Assembly (NCBI GenBank): GCA_021732005.1
Contig: JAKFVT010000026.1
Location: forward strand, 62,001-126,000
Length of the DNA stretch: 64,000 nt
DNA from: Mycobacterium sp.
GTDB taxonomy: Bacteria > Actinomycetota > Actinomycetes > Mycobacteriales > Mycobacteriaceae
Direction: 5' to 3'
Part shown: positions 17,912 to 26,774 of the stretch, piece after piece
Layout of the letters: the number at the start of each line of letters is the position of its first letter
Numbering within the stretch: position 1 is the first letter of the stretch
Notes under the pieces: model-generated
The model's input: only the letters and a program-made list of their open reading frames with translations
The model's database searches: none
Told to the model about the DNA's origin: nothing
Program-made: the position numbers and the translations under genes

Positions 17912-19036
17912 CTACCGGGCGAACCGCGCGAGTAGAGGCCCGACGATGGCCAGGACGAAAACATAGGGGGTGGCCAGCGTTCCCACCGCCGCGACGGTGG
18001 TCCCCGCCAACCCGATGATCACCAGCGAGAACTCCCCGCGGGCGACCAACGCGGTGCCCGCCCGGAGCTGACCCGGCCGGCCGACACCGTCGCGACGGGC
18101 GGCGTACACACCGGTGGCCACCTTGGTGATCGCGGTGACCGCGGCCAGCAGCACGGCCGCCGGCAACATCGGTACAAGGTCCGCAGGTGCCACCGACAAC
18201 CCGATCGCCAGGAAGAACACCGCCGCGAACAAATCACGCAGCGGCGTGAGCACGGCGCGGGCCCGCTCGGCGGTGTCCCCCGTCAGGGTCAACCCGACCA
18301 GGAACGCGCCCACCGCGGCCGAGGCGTGCAGGTGTTCAGCAGCCGCGGCCACCAGCAGGGTCAGCCCGAGGATGCGCAACAGCAGCTGCTCGTCGTCGGG
18401 ATGGCTGATCAGCCGGCCCAGATGATGACCCCAGCGGTACGACGCCGCGAACACCATCACCAGCGCGACCATCGCGGCACCCATCCACAGCAGCGCCTCC
18501 CACCACGTGCCGCCTGCCGCCAGCACAGCCAGCAGCGGCAGGTAGGCGGCCATCGCGAAGTCCTCGAGCACCAGGATCGACAGCACGGCAGGGGTTTCCC
18601 GGTTACCCAGCCGGCGCAGGTCGTTGAGCAGGCGCGCGATCACGCCCGACGAGGAGATGAACGTGATTCCTGCCATCGCCAGGATGCCGACGAAGTTCAG
18701 GCCGAGCAGCCAGCCGGCGATCGCGCCCGGGGTGGCGTTGAGGACGAGGTCGACGCCGGCCGAGGGCAGGTGCCGCCGCATGCTGGCGGCGAACTCGCCG
18801 ATGGAGAACTCCAGGCCGAGGGTCAGCAGGAGTAGCACCACGCCGATCGTGGCGCCGGCGGACACGAACTCCCCCGCCGCCGGGACCGGCGCGATACCGC
18901 CGTTGCCCAGGGCCAGTCCGGCGAGCAGGTAGAGCGGGATCGGTGACAGCGCGAACCGGCGCGCCAGAGTTCCGAGGATTGTCAGGACCGTGAAGATGAC
19001 GCCGAGCTCGAGGAGTAGCGCCGCCGACACAGCCAC
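17912..19036 (-). CDS. CPA2 cation/proton antiporter (KhtU/KefB-like, Rv3236c-like)
   Basis: Membrane protein of 374 residues with about 11 hydrophobic segments. It shows the CPA2 features LGLEFSIGEF after segment three, ITFISSSGVIARLL (discontinuous helix) and LVLEDFAMAAYLPL, where the ED pair is the ion-binding acidic site. It lacks the long cytoplasmic KTN domain of KefB. The gene for an RCK-C subunit ends five bases before its GTG start, so the pair matches the two-subunit KhtT-KhtU arrangement (K+/H+ efflux). Confidence 0.85.
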   Translation of the reverse strand: MAVSAALLLELGVIFTVLTILGTLARRFALSPIPLYLLAGLALGNGGIAPVPAAGEFVSAGATIGVVLLLLTLGLEFSIGEFAASMRRHLPSAGVDLVLNATPGAIAGWLLGLNFVGILAMAGITFISSSGVIARLLNDLRRLGNRETPAVLSILVLEDFAMAAYLPLLAVLAAGGTWWEALLWMGAAMVALVMVFAASYRWGHHLGRLISHPDDEQLLLRILGLTLLVAAAAEHLHASAAVGAFLVGLTLTGDTAERARAVLTPLRDLFAAVFFLAIGLSVAPADLVPMLPAAVLLAAVTAITKVATGVYAARRDGVGRPGQLRAGTALVARGEFSLVIIGLAGTTVAAVGTLATPYVFVLAIVGPLLARFAR

Positions 19037-19041
19037 TCAGA

Positions 19042-19524
19042 TCATCCTTGGTCGACGATTCGACGGACGCCGGAGATGCCGTGTTCGGTGCCGATCACGA
19101 CCAGAACGTCGCGGGCGTGCAGCACCTGGTCGGGTTTCGGCGAGGCCAGCACCGCTTCGTCGCGCACGATCGCCACGATCGATGCGCCGGTGCGGGTGCG
19201 GGCCTTGGTGTCGCCCAGCGGCCGGTCGACGAACGGTGATCCCGCCACGATCTCGACCTGGCCGGCGTCCAGGCCCGGCACTTCCTTGGTCAAGTCGGCG
19301 AAGCTCTCCACCATCCGCGGCGCACCGAGGATCTGGGCCAGCGCGTCGGCTTCCTCGTCGGTGAGGCGGAACACCGGGCGCGCTTGGTCAGGGTCCGGGG
19401 CGCCGTACACGACGACTTCGAAATCACCGCCGCGGCGGGCGATCACACCGATGCGATTGCCATCGGCGTTGTCGAACTCGTACCGCAGCCCGACTCCGGG
19501 CAGCAGGACTTCTTTGACCTCCAT
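19042..19524 (-). CDS. RCK_C/TrkA-C regulatory subunit of the antiporter (KhtT-like, Rv3237c-like)
   Basis: Protein of 160 residues. An N-terminal domain (MEVKEVLLPGVGLRYEF...) is followed by an RCK_C domain (about 75-160) with GRPLGDTKARTRTGASIVAIVR-like order and VLVVIGTEHGISGV at the end. In KhtT this domain binds c-di-AMP or protons and gates the antiporter; that ligand here is an inference. ATG 19524 is preferred because it gives the family length and N-terminus and has GGAG just before it; GTG 19548 and ATG 19533 are in frame upstream. Confidence 0.8.
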   Translation of the reverse strand: MEVKEVLLPGVGLRYEFDNADGNRIGVIARRGGDFEVVVYGAPDPDQARPVFRLTDEEADALAQILGAPRMVESFADLTKEVPGLDAGQVEIVAGSPFVDRPLGDTKARTRTGASIVAIVRDEAVLASPKPDQVLHARDVLVVIGTEHGISGVRRIVDQG

Positions 19525-19557
19525 GGGCTCCATCCTCGATGACGGCACCGATGTTGA

Positions 19558-20481
19558 CTAGCTTGCGGCCACCGTAGTCGCCGGCTGCCGGGTGGTGCTG
19601 GGCGCCCAACCGGGCGGACCGAAGACGTAGCCCAGTCGGTCACGCCAGCGGCGCGCCGAGCGGACGTCGCGGGCGATCGCCGCGTACTCGTGGGTCTGCA
19701 ATTTCCAGATGTTGAACGTGGTGACCGGCTTGGTGAGCCCGTAGTGCGGACGGAACAGCTCGGGTTGAAATGTTCCGAACAGGCGATCCCAGATGATGAG
19801 GATGCCGCCGTAGTTCTTGTCGAGATACTCCGGGTCCATCCCGTGATGCACCCGGTGGTGCGACGGCGTGTTGAACACGAACTCGAAGGCGCGCGGCAGC
19901 TTGTCGATGCGTTCGGTGTGGATCCAGAACTGGTAGATCAGGCTGATCGAGAAGCTGGTGAACACCATCCATGGCGGAACACCCAACAGCGGCAACGGAA
20001 TCCACATGATGATCTCGCCGCTGTTGTTCCACTTCTGCCGCAGCGCGGTCGCGAAGTTGAAGTATCGGCTGGAGTGGTGCGCCTGGTGGGTGGCCCAGAT
20101 CAGCCGGACCCGGTGGGCGGTGCGGTGGTAGAGGTAGAACAGCACGTCCACTCCGACGATCGCGATCACCCACGTGTACCACTTGGTCGGCGAGAGGTGC
20201 CACGGCGCGACGTAGGCGTACAGCGCGGCGTAGCCGAGCAGGGCCAGGAACTTCCAGACACCCATTGTCGCGACCGACATGAGCCCCATCGAGATCGAGG
20301 CCCACGCGTCGCGCGCGTGGTAGGCGCCGGACGCGGGTTGTTCGGCTTCGGTCAGCCGTTCGAGCTTGCGGGCCGCGGTCCACTCGAGGATGAGCAGCAG
20401 GAGGAAGAACGGGATCGCGAACAGCACCGGCTCACGCATCTGCGGCGGGAGAACGGACAACAGTTCACCGATTCGATCCAC
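19558..20481 (-). CDS. erg3: Membrane sterol desaturase/hydroxylase (Erg3-like, Rv1814-like)
   Basis: Membrane di-iron enzyme of 307 residues. Histidine clusters are H119-H123 (HRTAH), H132-H136 (HQAHH), H188 and H208-H213 (HHRVHH), the full set for the fatty acid hydroxylase superfamily. Four or five hydrophobic segments lie around them. Start GTG 20481 follows GGGAGGTG. In M. tuberculosis the orthologue is called Erg3 by similarity to C-5 sterol desaturase, though its substrate has not been proven. It is 33 bases downstream-facing from the RCK gene and may be co-transcribed with it. Confidence 0.9.
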   Translation of the reverse strand: MDRIGELLSVLPPQMREPVLFAIPFFLLLLILEWTAARKLERLTEAEQPASGAYHARDAWASISMGLMSVATMGVWKFLALLGYAALYAYVAPWHLSPTKWYTWVIAIVGVDVLFYLYHRTAHRVRLIWATHQAHHSSRYFNFATALRQKWNNSGEIIMWIPLPLLGVPPWMVFTSFSISLIYQFWIHTERIDKLPRAFEFVFNTPSHHRVHHGMDPEYLDKNYGGILIIWDRLFGTFQPELFRPHYGLTKPVTTFNIWKLQTHEYAAIARDVRSARRWRDRLGYVFGPPGWAPSTTRQPATTVAAS

Positions 20482-20546
20482 GCGACACCTCCCGGCGGGA
20501 GTCTAACGCGATCCGTGCCCGTTGTTAGACACGGCGTCAAGAAGCG

Positions 20547-22100
20547 TCAGCGGAAGCTGAGCACCTCGTCGCCCCAGGCCTGCCGAATCGGCCGGTCCAG
20601 GTCGTCGACCACGCGGTCGCGGCGATCGATGACCAGCGTTGCGCGGTCGTCGAGGCGATACGGCGCCCACTGCGGCTGGCCCAGCGGCACGTTGGGGTCA
20701 CCGGTCGCCGCGAACGTCGTCCAGCGGGCGCGCATCCGCTCCGACAGTTCCTCGCCGGTCTTGAGGCCGCCGAGCTTGAACGTGACGTCGCGGGGACCCG
20801 AGATCAGGTTGCCCCACACGTAGATCAGTTCGGTGGCGTGGGCGGCGCCCAGCCGGATCGTCTTGAAAAGCGGTGTGGCCCAATCAAATCGGTAGAGGTA
20901 GACCGGCGCCACGGCGGTGTGTCCCTCGGCGAACCACACCGTCGGCATCCGGAAGCCGACGTCGCTGGCCACCCACAGGCTGCGGGTGCGGGCCATCTTC
21001 GCCGGGTAGACCGAACTGACCTGCTCGGCCGTCGGCAGTTGCAGACCCGGCTGGTCGTTGGCCATCTCGCTGAACATCGTGCGGACGGACTTGGGCGCGA
21101 TCGGCATCAGCGGTGAACGCATCAGCCGGAACAGCGCGGCCTCGTTCTTGTTGGTGCCGATCAGCAGCGGCACGGGGTGCGTCTTGCCGGCCCTGGCCAG
21201 GGTCACCGGGTAGTCCGGCACGAGGTCCCCGTCGACGGTGGGCGCGAACGCCAGCAACCCGGGTGTGGTGGACGGGACGTGGTCGAAGACGTGCTGTGAC
21301 GCGTCGACGAGGGTGTCGACGGGCGCCCGGTGCGCCTCGGCCGCGGTCATGCCGAGCCGATCGAGGAACAGCTCGGTCATGGCGCCCGCGCGTTCCGCGC
21401 CGTAGATCGAGGTGGCCGGCGCGCTTTGGGCGATTGCCCGGGAGAACAGACCGGCGGCCTCCGGCACGGCCAGCAGCGTGGTGGTGATTGCGGCTCCGGC
21501 GGATTCACCGAACAACGTCACCCGGTCCGGGTCGCCACCGAATTCGGCGATGTTGTCCTGCACCCAGCGCAGCGCGGCCAGCACGTCGCGCAGCGCGACG
21601 TTGCTGTCGAACCCGGCCGAGGAGAGATCGAGGAAGCCCAGCGCGCCGAGCCGGTAGTTGATCGTGACGACGACGATGTCGGATCCGGTGGCCAGCGCGG
21701 TGCCGTCGTACATCGGCTGGCTGCCCGACCCGAAGATGTAGGCGCCGCCGTGCACCCACACCATCACCGGTTTGGGCTCGCCGGTGGCCGCTGTCCCGGT
21801 CCCGGATGGCGCCCAGATGTTGAGGAACAGGCAGTCCTCGTCGGCGTGGGTGCCCAATCCCATCGGGATGGGGCTGCGCGGCTGCGGGCTGACCGGACCG
21901 AACGTCGTCGCGTCGGCGACCTCGGTCCACGGCTGCGGCGGAACCGGGGCCCGCCAGCGCAGGTCTCCGACCGGCGCGGCGGCATAGCGAATGCCCTTCC
22001 ACGTCCTCACCCGGCCGTCGTCGGCCCCGCGGACCGGCCCGTAGCGGGTCTCGACGATCGGGCTGTCCACGATCGGCCGCACGCTCGCATCCGCTGTCAT
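20547..22100 (-). CDS. Type-B carboxylesterase
   Basis: Alpha/beta hydrolase of 517 residues. The triad is S200 in FGESAG, E320 in TNKNEA and H421 in GAAHATEL, with oxyanion hole HGG at 117-119 and the EDCLFLNIW signature at 88-96. No signal peptide is seen. ATG 22100 follows GGCAGGAGGACAACCG, a strong ribosome site; the frame extends to 22154 without support. It hydrolyses carboxylic esters; the natural substrate is unknown. Confidence 0.92.
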   Translation of the reverse strand: MTADASVRPIVDSPIVETRYGPVRGADDGRVRTWKGIRYAAAPVGDLRWRAPVPPQPWTEVADATTFGPVSPQPRSPIPMGLGTHADEDCLFLNIWAPSGTGTAATGEPKPVMVWVHGGAYIFGSGSQPMYDGTALATGSDIVVVTINYRLGALGFLDLSSAGFDSNVALRDVLAALRWVQDNIAEFGGDPDRVTLFGESAGAAITTTLLAVPEAAGLFSRAIAQSAPATSIYGAERAGAMTELFLDRLGMTAAEAHRAPVDTLVDASQHVFDHVPSTTPGLLAFAPTVDGDLVPDYPVTLARAGKTHPVPLLIGTNKNEAALFRLMRSPLMPIAPKSVRTMFSEMANDQPGLQLPTAEQVSSVYPAKMARTRSLWVASDVGFRMPTVWFAEGHTAVAPVYLYRFDWATPLFKTIRLGAAHATELIYVWGNLISGPRDVTFKLGGLKTGEELSERMRARWTTFAATGDPNVPLGQPQWAPYRLDDRATLVIDRRDRVVDDLDRPIRQAWGDEVLSFR

Positions 22101-22263
22101 CGGTTGTCCTCCTGCCACGTCATGCGATGTCGATGAACGACACCACCCATCCACGCTACCGACGGGTAACGCGTCTGGGCGGGCGGCCGCTGGTCTATCC
22201 GGTCACCCGCGGCGGCCGCGTATGACGGCGGCCACACGTGGGCGCCCAGCTATCCTGACCGGC

Positions 22264-22608
22264 GTGCGGAAATGGGTGCTCCTGTTGGCCGCTATCGCCG
22301 TGGAGGTCACCGGCACCCTGTCGCTGCGCGCGTCGCAAGACCATTCGGCCTGGTTGGTTCTGGTGGTGACCGGCTATCTTGCCTCGTTCTACTTCCTGGC
22401 GTTGGTGCTGCGGGCCGGAATGCCGGTCGGGGTGGCCTACGGCGTCTGGGGTGCGGTGGGAACCGCGGCGACGGCCATCCTGGCAGCGGTGATCTTCGGT
22501 GACCCGTTCACCGTCCCGATCGTCGCCGGGATCGCGTTGATCATCGCCGGTGTCCTGCTGGTCGAGCTCGGTTCGCGGAATCACATCGGCGAGGAGGGCA
22601 CGCCATGA
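22264..22608 (+). CDS. Small multidrug resistance (SMR) transporter, subunit 1 of a pair
   Basis: Four-helix membrane protein of 114 residues with the key glutamate at position 14 (AAIAVEVTGTLSLRAS) and MPVGVAYGVWGAVG in helix 3. Start GTG 22264 puts that Glu at residue 14, the family standard; an ATG at 22222 would add 14 unconserved residues. It overlaps the next SMR gene by four bases, so the proteins probably form a heterodimer of opposite topology. Confidence 0.88.
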   Translation: MRKWVLLLAAIAVEVTGTLSLRASQDHSAWLVLVVTGYLASFYFLALVLRAGMPVGVAYGVWGAVGTAATAILAAVIFGDPFTVPIVAGIALIIAGVLLVELGSRNHIGEEGTP

Positions 22609-22931
22609 TGTGGCTGACGTTGGCCGGGGCCATCCTCATCGAGGTGTGCGCGACCCTATGTCTGCGCGCCTCGGACGGCTTCCGTAAGAAGGCGTGGGTC
22701 GCACCGATGCTGCTCGGCTATCTGGTGTCGTTCACCCTGCTGTCGGTGACCCTGTCGCTGGGCATGCCGGTCGGGGTGGCCTACGGCGTGTGGTCCGCGG
22801 CCGGCGTCGCGCTGATCGCGGTGATCGCCCGGGTGGTGTTCTCCGAGCCGCTGACCCCGCTGATGGTGGGCGGCATCGCGCTGATCATCGCGGGTGTGCT
22901 CACGATCGAACTGAGCGGCGCCGTGGGCTGA
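22605..22931 (+). CDS. SMR transporter, subunit 2 of a pair
   Basis: Protein of 108 residues with four membrane helices, Glu13 (Glu12 if the second ATG is used) in AGAILIEVCATLCLRAS and MPVGVAYGVWSAAG in helix 3. It is clearly related to its partner. Charge patterns differ: this one has RKK in the first loop, the partner ends acidic, as expected for a pair with fixed opposite orientation. The last 32 bases overlap the convergent MFS gene. Confidence 0.88.
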   Translation: MMWLTLAGAILIEVCATLCLRASDGFRKKAWVAPMLLGYLVSFTLLSVTLSLGMPVGVAYGVWSAAGVALIAVIARVVFSEPLTPLMVGGIALIIAGVLTIELSGAVG

Positions 22932-24093
22932 GCGCCCGGGCCAGCAGCACCGCAGCCAGTCCGGCCACCGGAACGGTCAGCAGACCGACTCGCAGCGACA
23001 CCGCGTCGGCGAGCGCACCCACGAGGATCGGCGAGCCGAGGAATCCCACTCGCATCAGCCAGGTCAGCACCGTCAGCCCGGTGCCCGGCCGCAGTCCGGG
23101 CAACTCGTCGGCGGCGTGCATGGCACCGGGCACCAGGGTGGCCGAGCCGAATCCGGCGGCCGCGAACCCCGCGATGGTGCCGGCGATGGTGGGAAACGCC
23201 AGGGCACCCGCCATTCCGACGGCGACGATCACGCCGCCGGCGCGGGCGACCGTGCACGGGCCCCATCGGTCGGTCAACCGATCGCCGACGAGGCGGCCGA
23301 TGAACTGGAAGCCGACCAGAGCGACGTACCCGAACGCGGCGAGCGCAGCGGGCGCCGACAGCGAATCCCGCAGATACAACGTGGCCCATGAGCTGCCCGC
23401 GTCCTCGACGGCGGCACCGGCGATCGCGATGGCCACCAGCGCGGCCAACGCGACATAGACACTGCGGCCCGGCCGCTCCGGGGCCCGCCGGCCCGCCGGG
23501 GTTTCGGTGTGGTCGTGGTCGGGACCGGGCAGCAGGTACCGGTAGGCGACCAGGCACACCGCGCTGAACAGCAGAGCGGATCCCGAGAGCTGCGCCACGC
23601 GGGGAATGCCGAGATAGATTGCGCCCGCACCGATCAGGCCGCCCAGCACCGCCCCCGACGACCAGACCGCGTGCAGCGAGTTGATGATGAAGCGGCCGTA
23701 CGCGCGCTGCACGCGCAGCCCGTGCACGTTCTGGGCGACGTCGGTCACCGAGTCGGCCGCACCGGCGCAGAACAGCGCCGCCGCCAGCGTCAGGCCGGTG
23801 GGTGCCAGCCCGGCGAGGACGGTGAACACGGCGAGCAGCAGAGAACTCGCGACCGCGACCACCGACGAGCGGTAGCGGCGGACCAGGGCCGCCGCGGTCA
23901 CCCCGGTCGTGAGCGCGCCCGCCGAGAACGCGGCCACCGCCAGGCCGAACGCCGAGTTGGACAGCGCCAGGTCAGCCTTGATCTCGGGCAATCGCGGCAG
24001 CAGGTTGGCGAACAGCGCACCGTTGGTCAGGAATAGCGCGGCGCTGGCGATGCGGGCTCGCCGATTTCGCACAGCGAGTCCGGGGCCGCCCAT
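22900..24093 (-). CDS. Major facilitator superfamily permease
   Basis: Protein of 397 residues with 12 hydrophobic segments and a charged central loop around residues 195-215 (HDHTETPAGRRAPERPGR). The N-terminal half has NGALFANLLPRLPEIKADLALS, common in YbjJ-like fucose-permease-type MFS proteins. Substrate unknown. ATG 24093 is taken; the frame continues to 24165 but overlaps the malQ promoter side. Divergent from malQ with only 39 bases between, tail-to-tail overlap with the SMR pair. Confidence 0.85.
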   Translation of the reverse strand: MGGPGLAVRNRRARIASAALFLTNGALFANLLPRLPEIKADLALSNSAFGLAVAAFSAGALTTGVTAAALVRRYRSSVVAVASSLLLAVFTVLAGLAPTGLTLAAALFCAGAADSVTDVAQNVHGLRVQRAYGRFIINSLHAVWSSGAVLGGLIGAGAIYLGIPRVAQLSGSALLFSAVCLVAYRYLLPGPDHDHTETPAGRRAPERPGRSVYVALAALVAIAIAGAAVEDAGSSWATLYLRDSLSAPAALAAFGYVALVGFQFIGRLVGDRLTDRWGPCTVARAGGVIVAVGMAGALAFPTIAGTIAGFAAAGFGSATLVPGAMHAADELPGLRPGTGLTVLTWLMRVGFLGSPILVGALADAVSLRVGLLTVPVAGLAAVLLARALSPRRRSVRS

Positions 24094-24132
24094 GTGAGGC
24101 GAGGTTACGGGCAACCAAGCAAGATGGCACAC

Positions 24133-26265
24133 ATGACTGCTTCGTCGCTGGCCGAACTCGCCCATCGGTTCGGTGTTGCCACCGAGTACTACGACTGGAC
24201 CGGGCGGTCCGTGCCGGTCGAGGAGGACACCCTGGTGGCGGTGCTTGCCGCGCTCGGTGTCGAGGCCCGCACCGAAGAGGGCCGCGCCGCAGCGCTTTCG
24301 GCCGACGACACCCGGTACTGGTCCCGGTCACTGCCCCCGACGGTCATCGGCCGCGCCGACAGTGAGACCTCGTTCTGGGCGCATGTCACCCATGGCGACC
24401 CGGCGCACGTCTGGGTCCGGTTGGAGGACGGCACCGTACGCACCGGTGTGCGCCAAGCCGACAACTTCACCCCACCGCACGACCTGGACGGCAGGCTGGT
24501 GGGTGAGGCGACATTCGTGCTGCCCGCCGATCTGCCGTTGGGCTATCACAGCGTCCATCTGAGCTCGGGTGGTCAGGAGTTCAGCACGCCGCTGATCGTC
24601 ACCCCGGCCTGGCTGGGGCTGCCGGCACGGCTCGGCGCGCGCCGGACGTGGGGCCTGGCCACCCAGATCTACAGCGTGCGCTCCGAAAACTCTTGGGGCG
24701 TAGGCGATCTTGGTGACCTCACCGATCTTGCAGTGTGGGCCGGGGCGCGGCACGGGGCCGGTTACATCCTGGTCAACCCGCTGCAGGCGGCCGCACCGAC
24801 CAGGCCCATGGAGCCCTCCCCCTACCTGCCGACGTCACGGCGGTTCACCAATCCGATCTACCTGCGCGTCGAGTCCGTTCCCGAGTTCGCTCACCTGCCC
24901 AAGCGCGGCCGGGTCTGGAAGCTGCGGGCCGCGGTTCAGGCCAGGTCACGCAAGATCGACGCCATCGATCGCGACTCGGCGTGGGCCGCGAAACGTACTG
25001 CGCTGAAAGCGATTTACCGGGTGCCCCGGTCGGCGGGCCGCGAACTCGCCTTCGAGGCCTTCAAACAGCGGGAAGGCCAGGCCCTCGACGACTTCGCCAC
25101 CTGGTCGGCGCTGGCCGAGAAGTACGGCGCCAACTGGCGGAAGTGGCCGAAAGGCCTGCGGCACCCGGGCAGCCCCGCGGTGACCGAGTTCGTCCAACGG
25201 CACGGCTCGGCGGTGGATTTCCACCGCTGGCTGCAGTGGCAGCTCGACGATCAGCTCGCCGCCGCACAGTCCCAGGCCGTCCGCACCGGGATGGCGCTGG
25301 GCATCATGCACGACCTGGCCGTCGGTGTTCACCCCGATGGCGCGGACGCCTGGGCATTGCAGAACGTGTTGGCCACCGGGGTCGCCGCCGGCGCCCCACC
25401 CGACGAGTTCAACCAGCTGGGCCAGAACTGGTCGCAACCACCGTGGCGGCCCGACCAGCTCGAAGAGCTTGGCTACCAACCTTTTCGGGATCTGATCGCA
25501 GCGATCCTGCGGCACGCCGGCGGGGTGCGAATCGATCACATCATCGGACTGTTCCGGCTGTGGTGGATCCCGTCCGGCGCCGCGCCGACGAAGGGCACCT
25601 ACGTGCGCTACAACCACGACGCGATGATCGGGATCGTCGCGCTCGAAGCGCACCGGGCCGGCGCCGTCGTCGTCGGCGAGGATCTCGGCACGGTGGAACC
25701 GTGGGTGCGTGACTACCTGCGGGCTCGCGGCCTGCTGGGCACGTCGATCCTGTGGTTCGAGCTGGACCGCGACTCCGGCGGCGGGCCGCTGCCGGCCGAG
25801 CGCTGGCGGGAGTTGTGCCTGTCCTCGGTAACCACGCACGACCTGCCGCCGACGGCCGGCTACCTCGCCGGTGAGCACGTGCGATTGCGTGATGAACTCG
25901 GCCTGCTCACCCGCCCGGCGGAGGACGAACTGGCCGACGATCGCGCCGAGCAGGCAGCCTGGCTGGCCGAGCTTCGCCGGGTCGGCCTTCTCGGCGACGA
26001 CACCGATGAGGAGCAGGTGATCCTGGCGTTGTACCGGTATCTGGCCCGGACCCCGTCGCGGCTGTTGGCGCTGGCGCTCACCGACGCGGTGGGCGACCGG
26101 CGCACCCAGAACCAGCCCGGCACCACCGACGAGTACCCGAACTGGCGCGTCCCGCTGACCGGGCCCGACGGCTCGGCGCTGTTGCTCGAGGATGTGCTGA
26201 CCGACCGGCGGGCGCAGACGCTGGCGGCGGTGATGCAGTCCGCGACCGCGCCACACCCGGAGTAG
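24133..26265 (+). CDS. malQ: 4-alpha-glucanotransferase (amylomaltase)
   Basis: GH77 enzyme of 710 residues that transfers maltosyl units between alpha-1,4-glucans. The catalytic residues are D468 (RIDHI, nucleophile), E516 (VVGEDLG, acid/base) and D570 (TTHDLP). SPYLPTSRRFTNPIYLR and NQPGTTDEYPNWR are further family blocks, and the extended N-terminal beta domain is of the actinobacterial type. ATG 24133 gives the family N-terminus; ATG 24124 in the same frame is possible. The Nudix gene follows after two bases. Confidence 0.93.
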   Translation: MTASSLAELAHRFGVATEYYDWTGRSVPVEEDTLVAVLAALGVEARTEEGRAAALSADDTRYWSRSLPPTVIGRADSETSFWAHVTHGDPAHVWVRLEDGTVRTGVRQADNFTPPHDLDGRLVGEATFVLPADLPLGYHSVHLSSGGQEFSTPLIVTPAWLGLPARLGARRTWGLATQIYSVRSENSWGVGDLGDLTDLAVWAGARHGAGYILVNPLQAAAPTRPMEPSPYLPTSRRFTNPIYLRVESVPEFAHLPKRGRVWKLRAAVQARSRKIDAIDRDSAWAAKRTALKAIYRVPRSAGRELAFEAFKQREGQALDDFATWSALAEKYGANWRKWPKGLRHPGSPAVTEFVQRHGSAVDFHRWLQWQLDDQLAAAQSQAVRTGMALGIMHDLAVGVHPDGADAWALQNVLATGVAAGAPPDEFNQLGQNWSQPPWRPDQLEELGYQPFRDLIAAILRHAGGVRIDHIIGLFRLWWIPSGAAPTKGTYVRYNHDAMIGIVALEAHRAGAVVVGEDLGTVEPWVRDYLRARGLLGTSILWFELDRDSGGGPLPAERWRELCLSSVTTHDLPPTAGYLAGEHVRLRDELGLLTRPAEDELADDRAEQAAWLAELRRVGLLGDDTDEEQVILALYRYLARTPSRLLALALTDAVGDRRTQNQPGTTDEYPNWRVPLTGPDGSALLLEDVLTDRRAQTLAAVMQSATAPHPE

Positions 26266-26267
26266 CG

Positions 26268-26765
26268 ATGCCGAAATACAGCGCGGGCGTGCTACTTCAC
26301 CGACACGTCGACGGCGTCGTGGAGGTGCTCATCGGGCATCCCGGTGGCCCGTTCTGGGCGCGCAAGGACGACGGCGCGTGGTCGATTCCCAAGGGCGAGT
26401 ATGACCCCGACACCGACGACCCGTGGGACGCCGCACGGCGTGAGTTCGCCGAAGAGCTGGGATCCGATGTGCCGCAGGGCGTCCGGATCGAGTTCGATGC
26501 GGTCAAGCAGCCGAGCGGCAAGGTGTTGACGGTGTTCGCCGTCGAGGCAGACCTGGACGTGACCAAGGCCCAGAGCAATACCTTCACCCTGGAGTGGCCG
26601 AAGGGGTCGGGGCGAATGCAGGAGTTCCCCGAACTGGACCGGGTGGAGTGGTTCCCGGTGGCTCGGGCTCGGGGCAAGTTACTCAAGGGCCATCTGGTGT
26701 TCCTGGACCGGCTGATGGCTCATCTGCCGGGACTGGGCGAAGGCGACCCGGAATCTGCGGGTTAG
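26268..26765 (+). CDS. Nudix hydrolase
   Basis: Protein of 165 residues. The Nudix helix is REFAEELG preceded by GAWSIPKGEYDPD, a slightly modified box in which the glutamate before the REUxEE part is replaced by Asp. The beta strands before and after fit the fold. Such proteins cleave nucleoside diphosphates linked to another group; substrate unknown. It starts two bases after malQ and ends nine bases before the next gene, so it belongs to the malQ transcript. Confidence 0.88.
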   Translation: MPKYSAGVLLHRHVDGVVEVLIGHPGGPFWARKDDGAWSIPKGEYDPDTDDPWDAARREFAEELGSDVPQGVRIEFDAVKQPSGKVLTVFAVEADLDVTKAQSNTFTLEWPKGSGRMQEFPELDRVEWFPVARARGKLLKGHLVFLDRLMAHLPGLGEGDPESAG

Positions 26766-26774
26766 CCTCACGAC

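Noticed and set aside
22101..22263. Possible guanidine-II (mini-ykkC) riboswitch before the SMR pair
   Set aside because: Two ACGG strings occur (near 22166 and 22224), but they do not sit in the required tetraloops of two matching stems.
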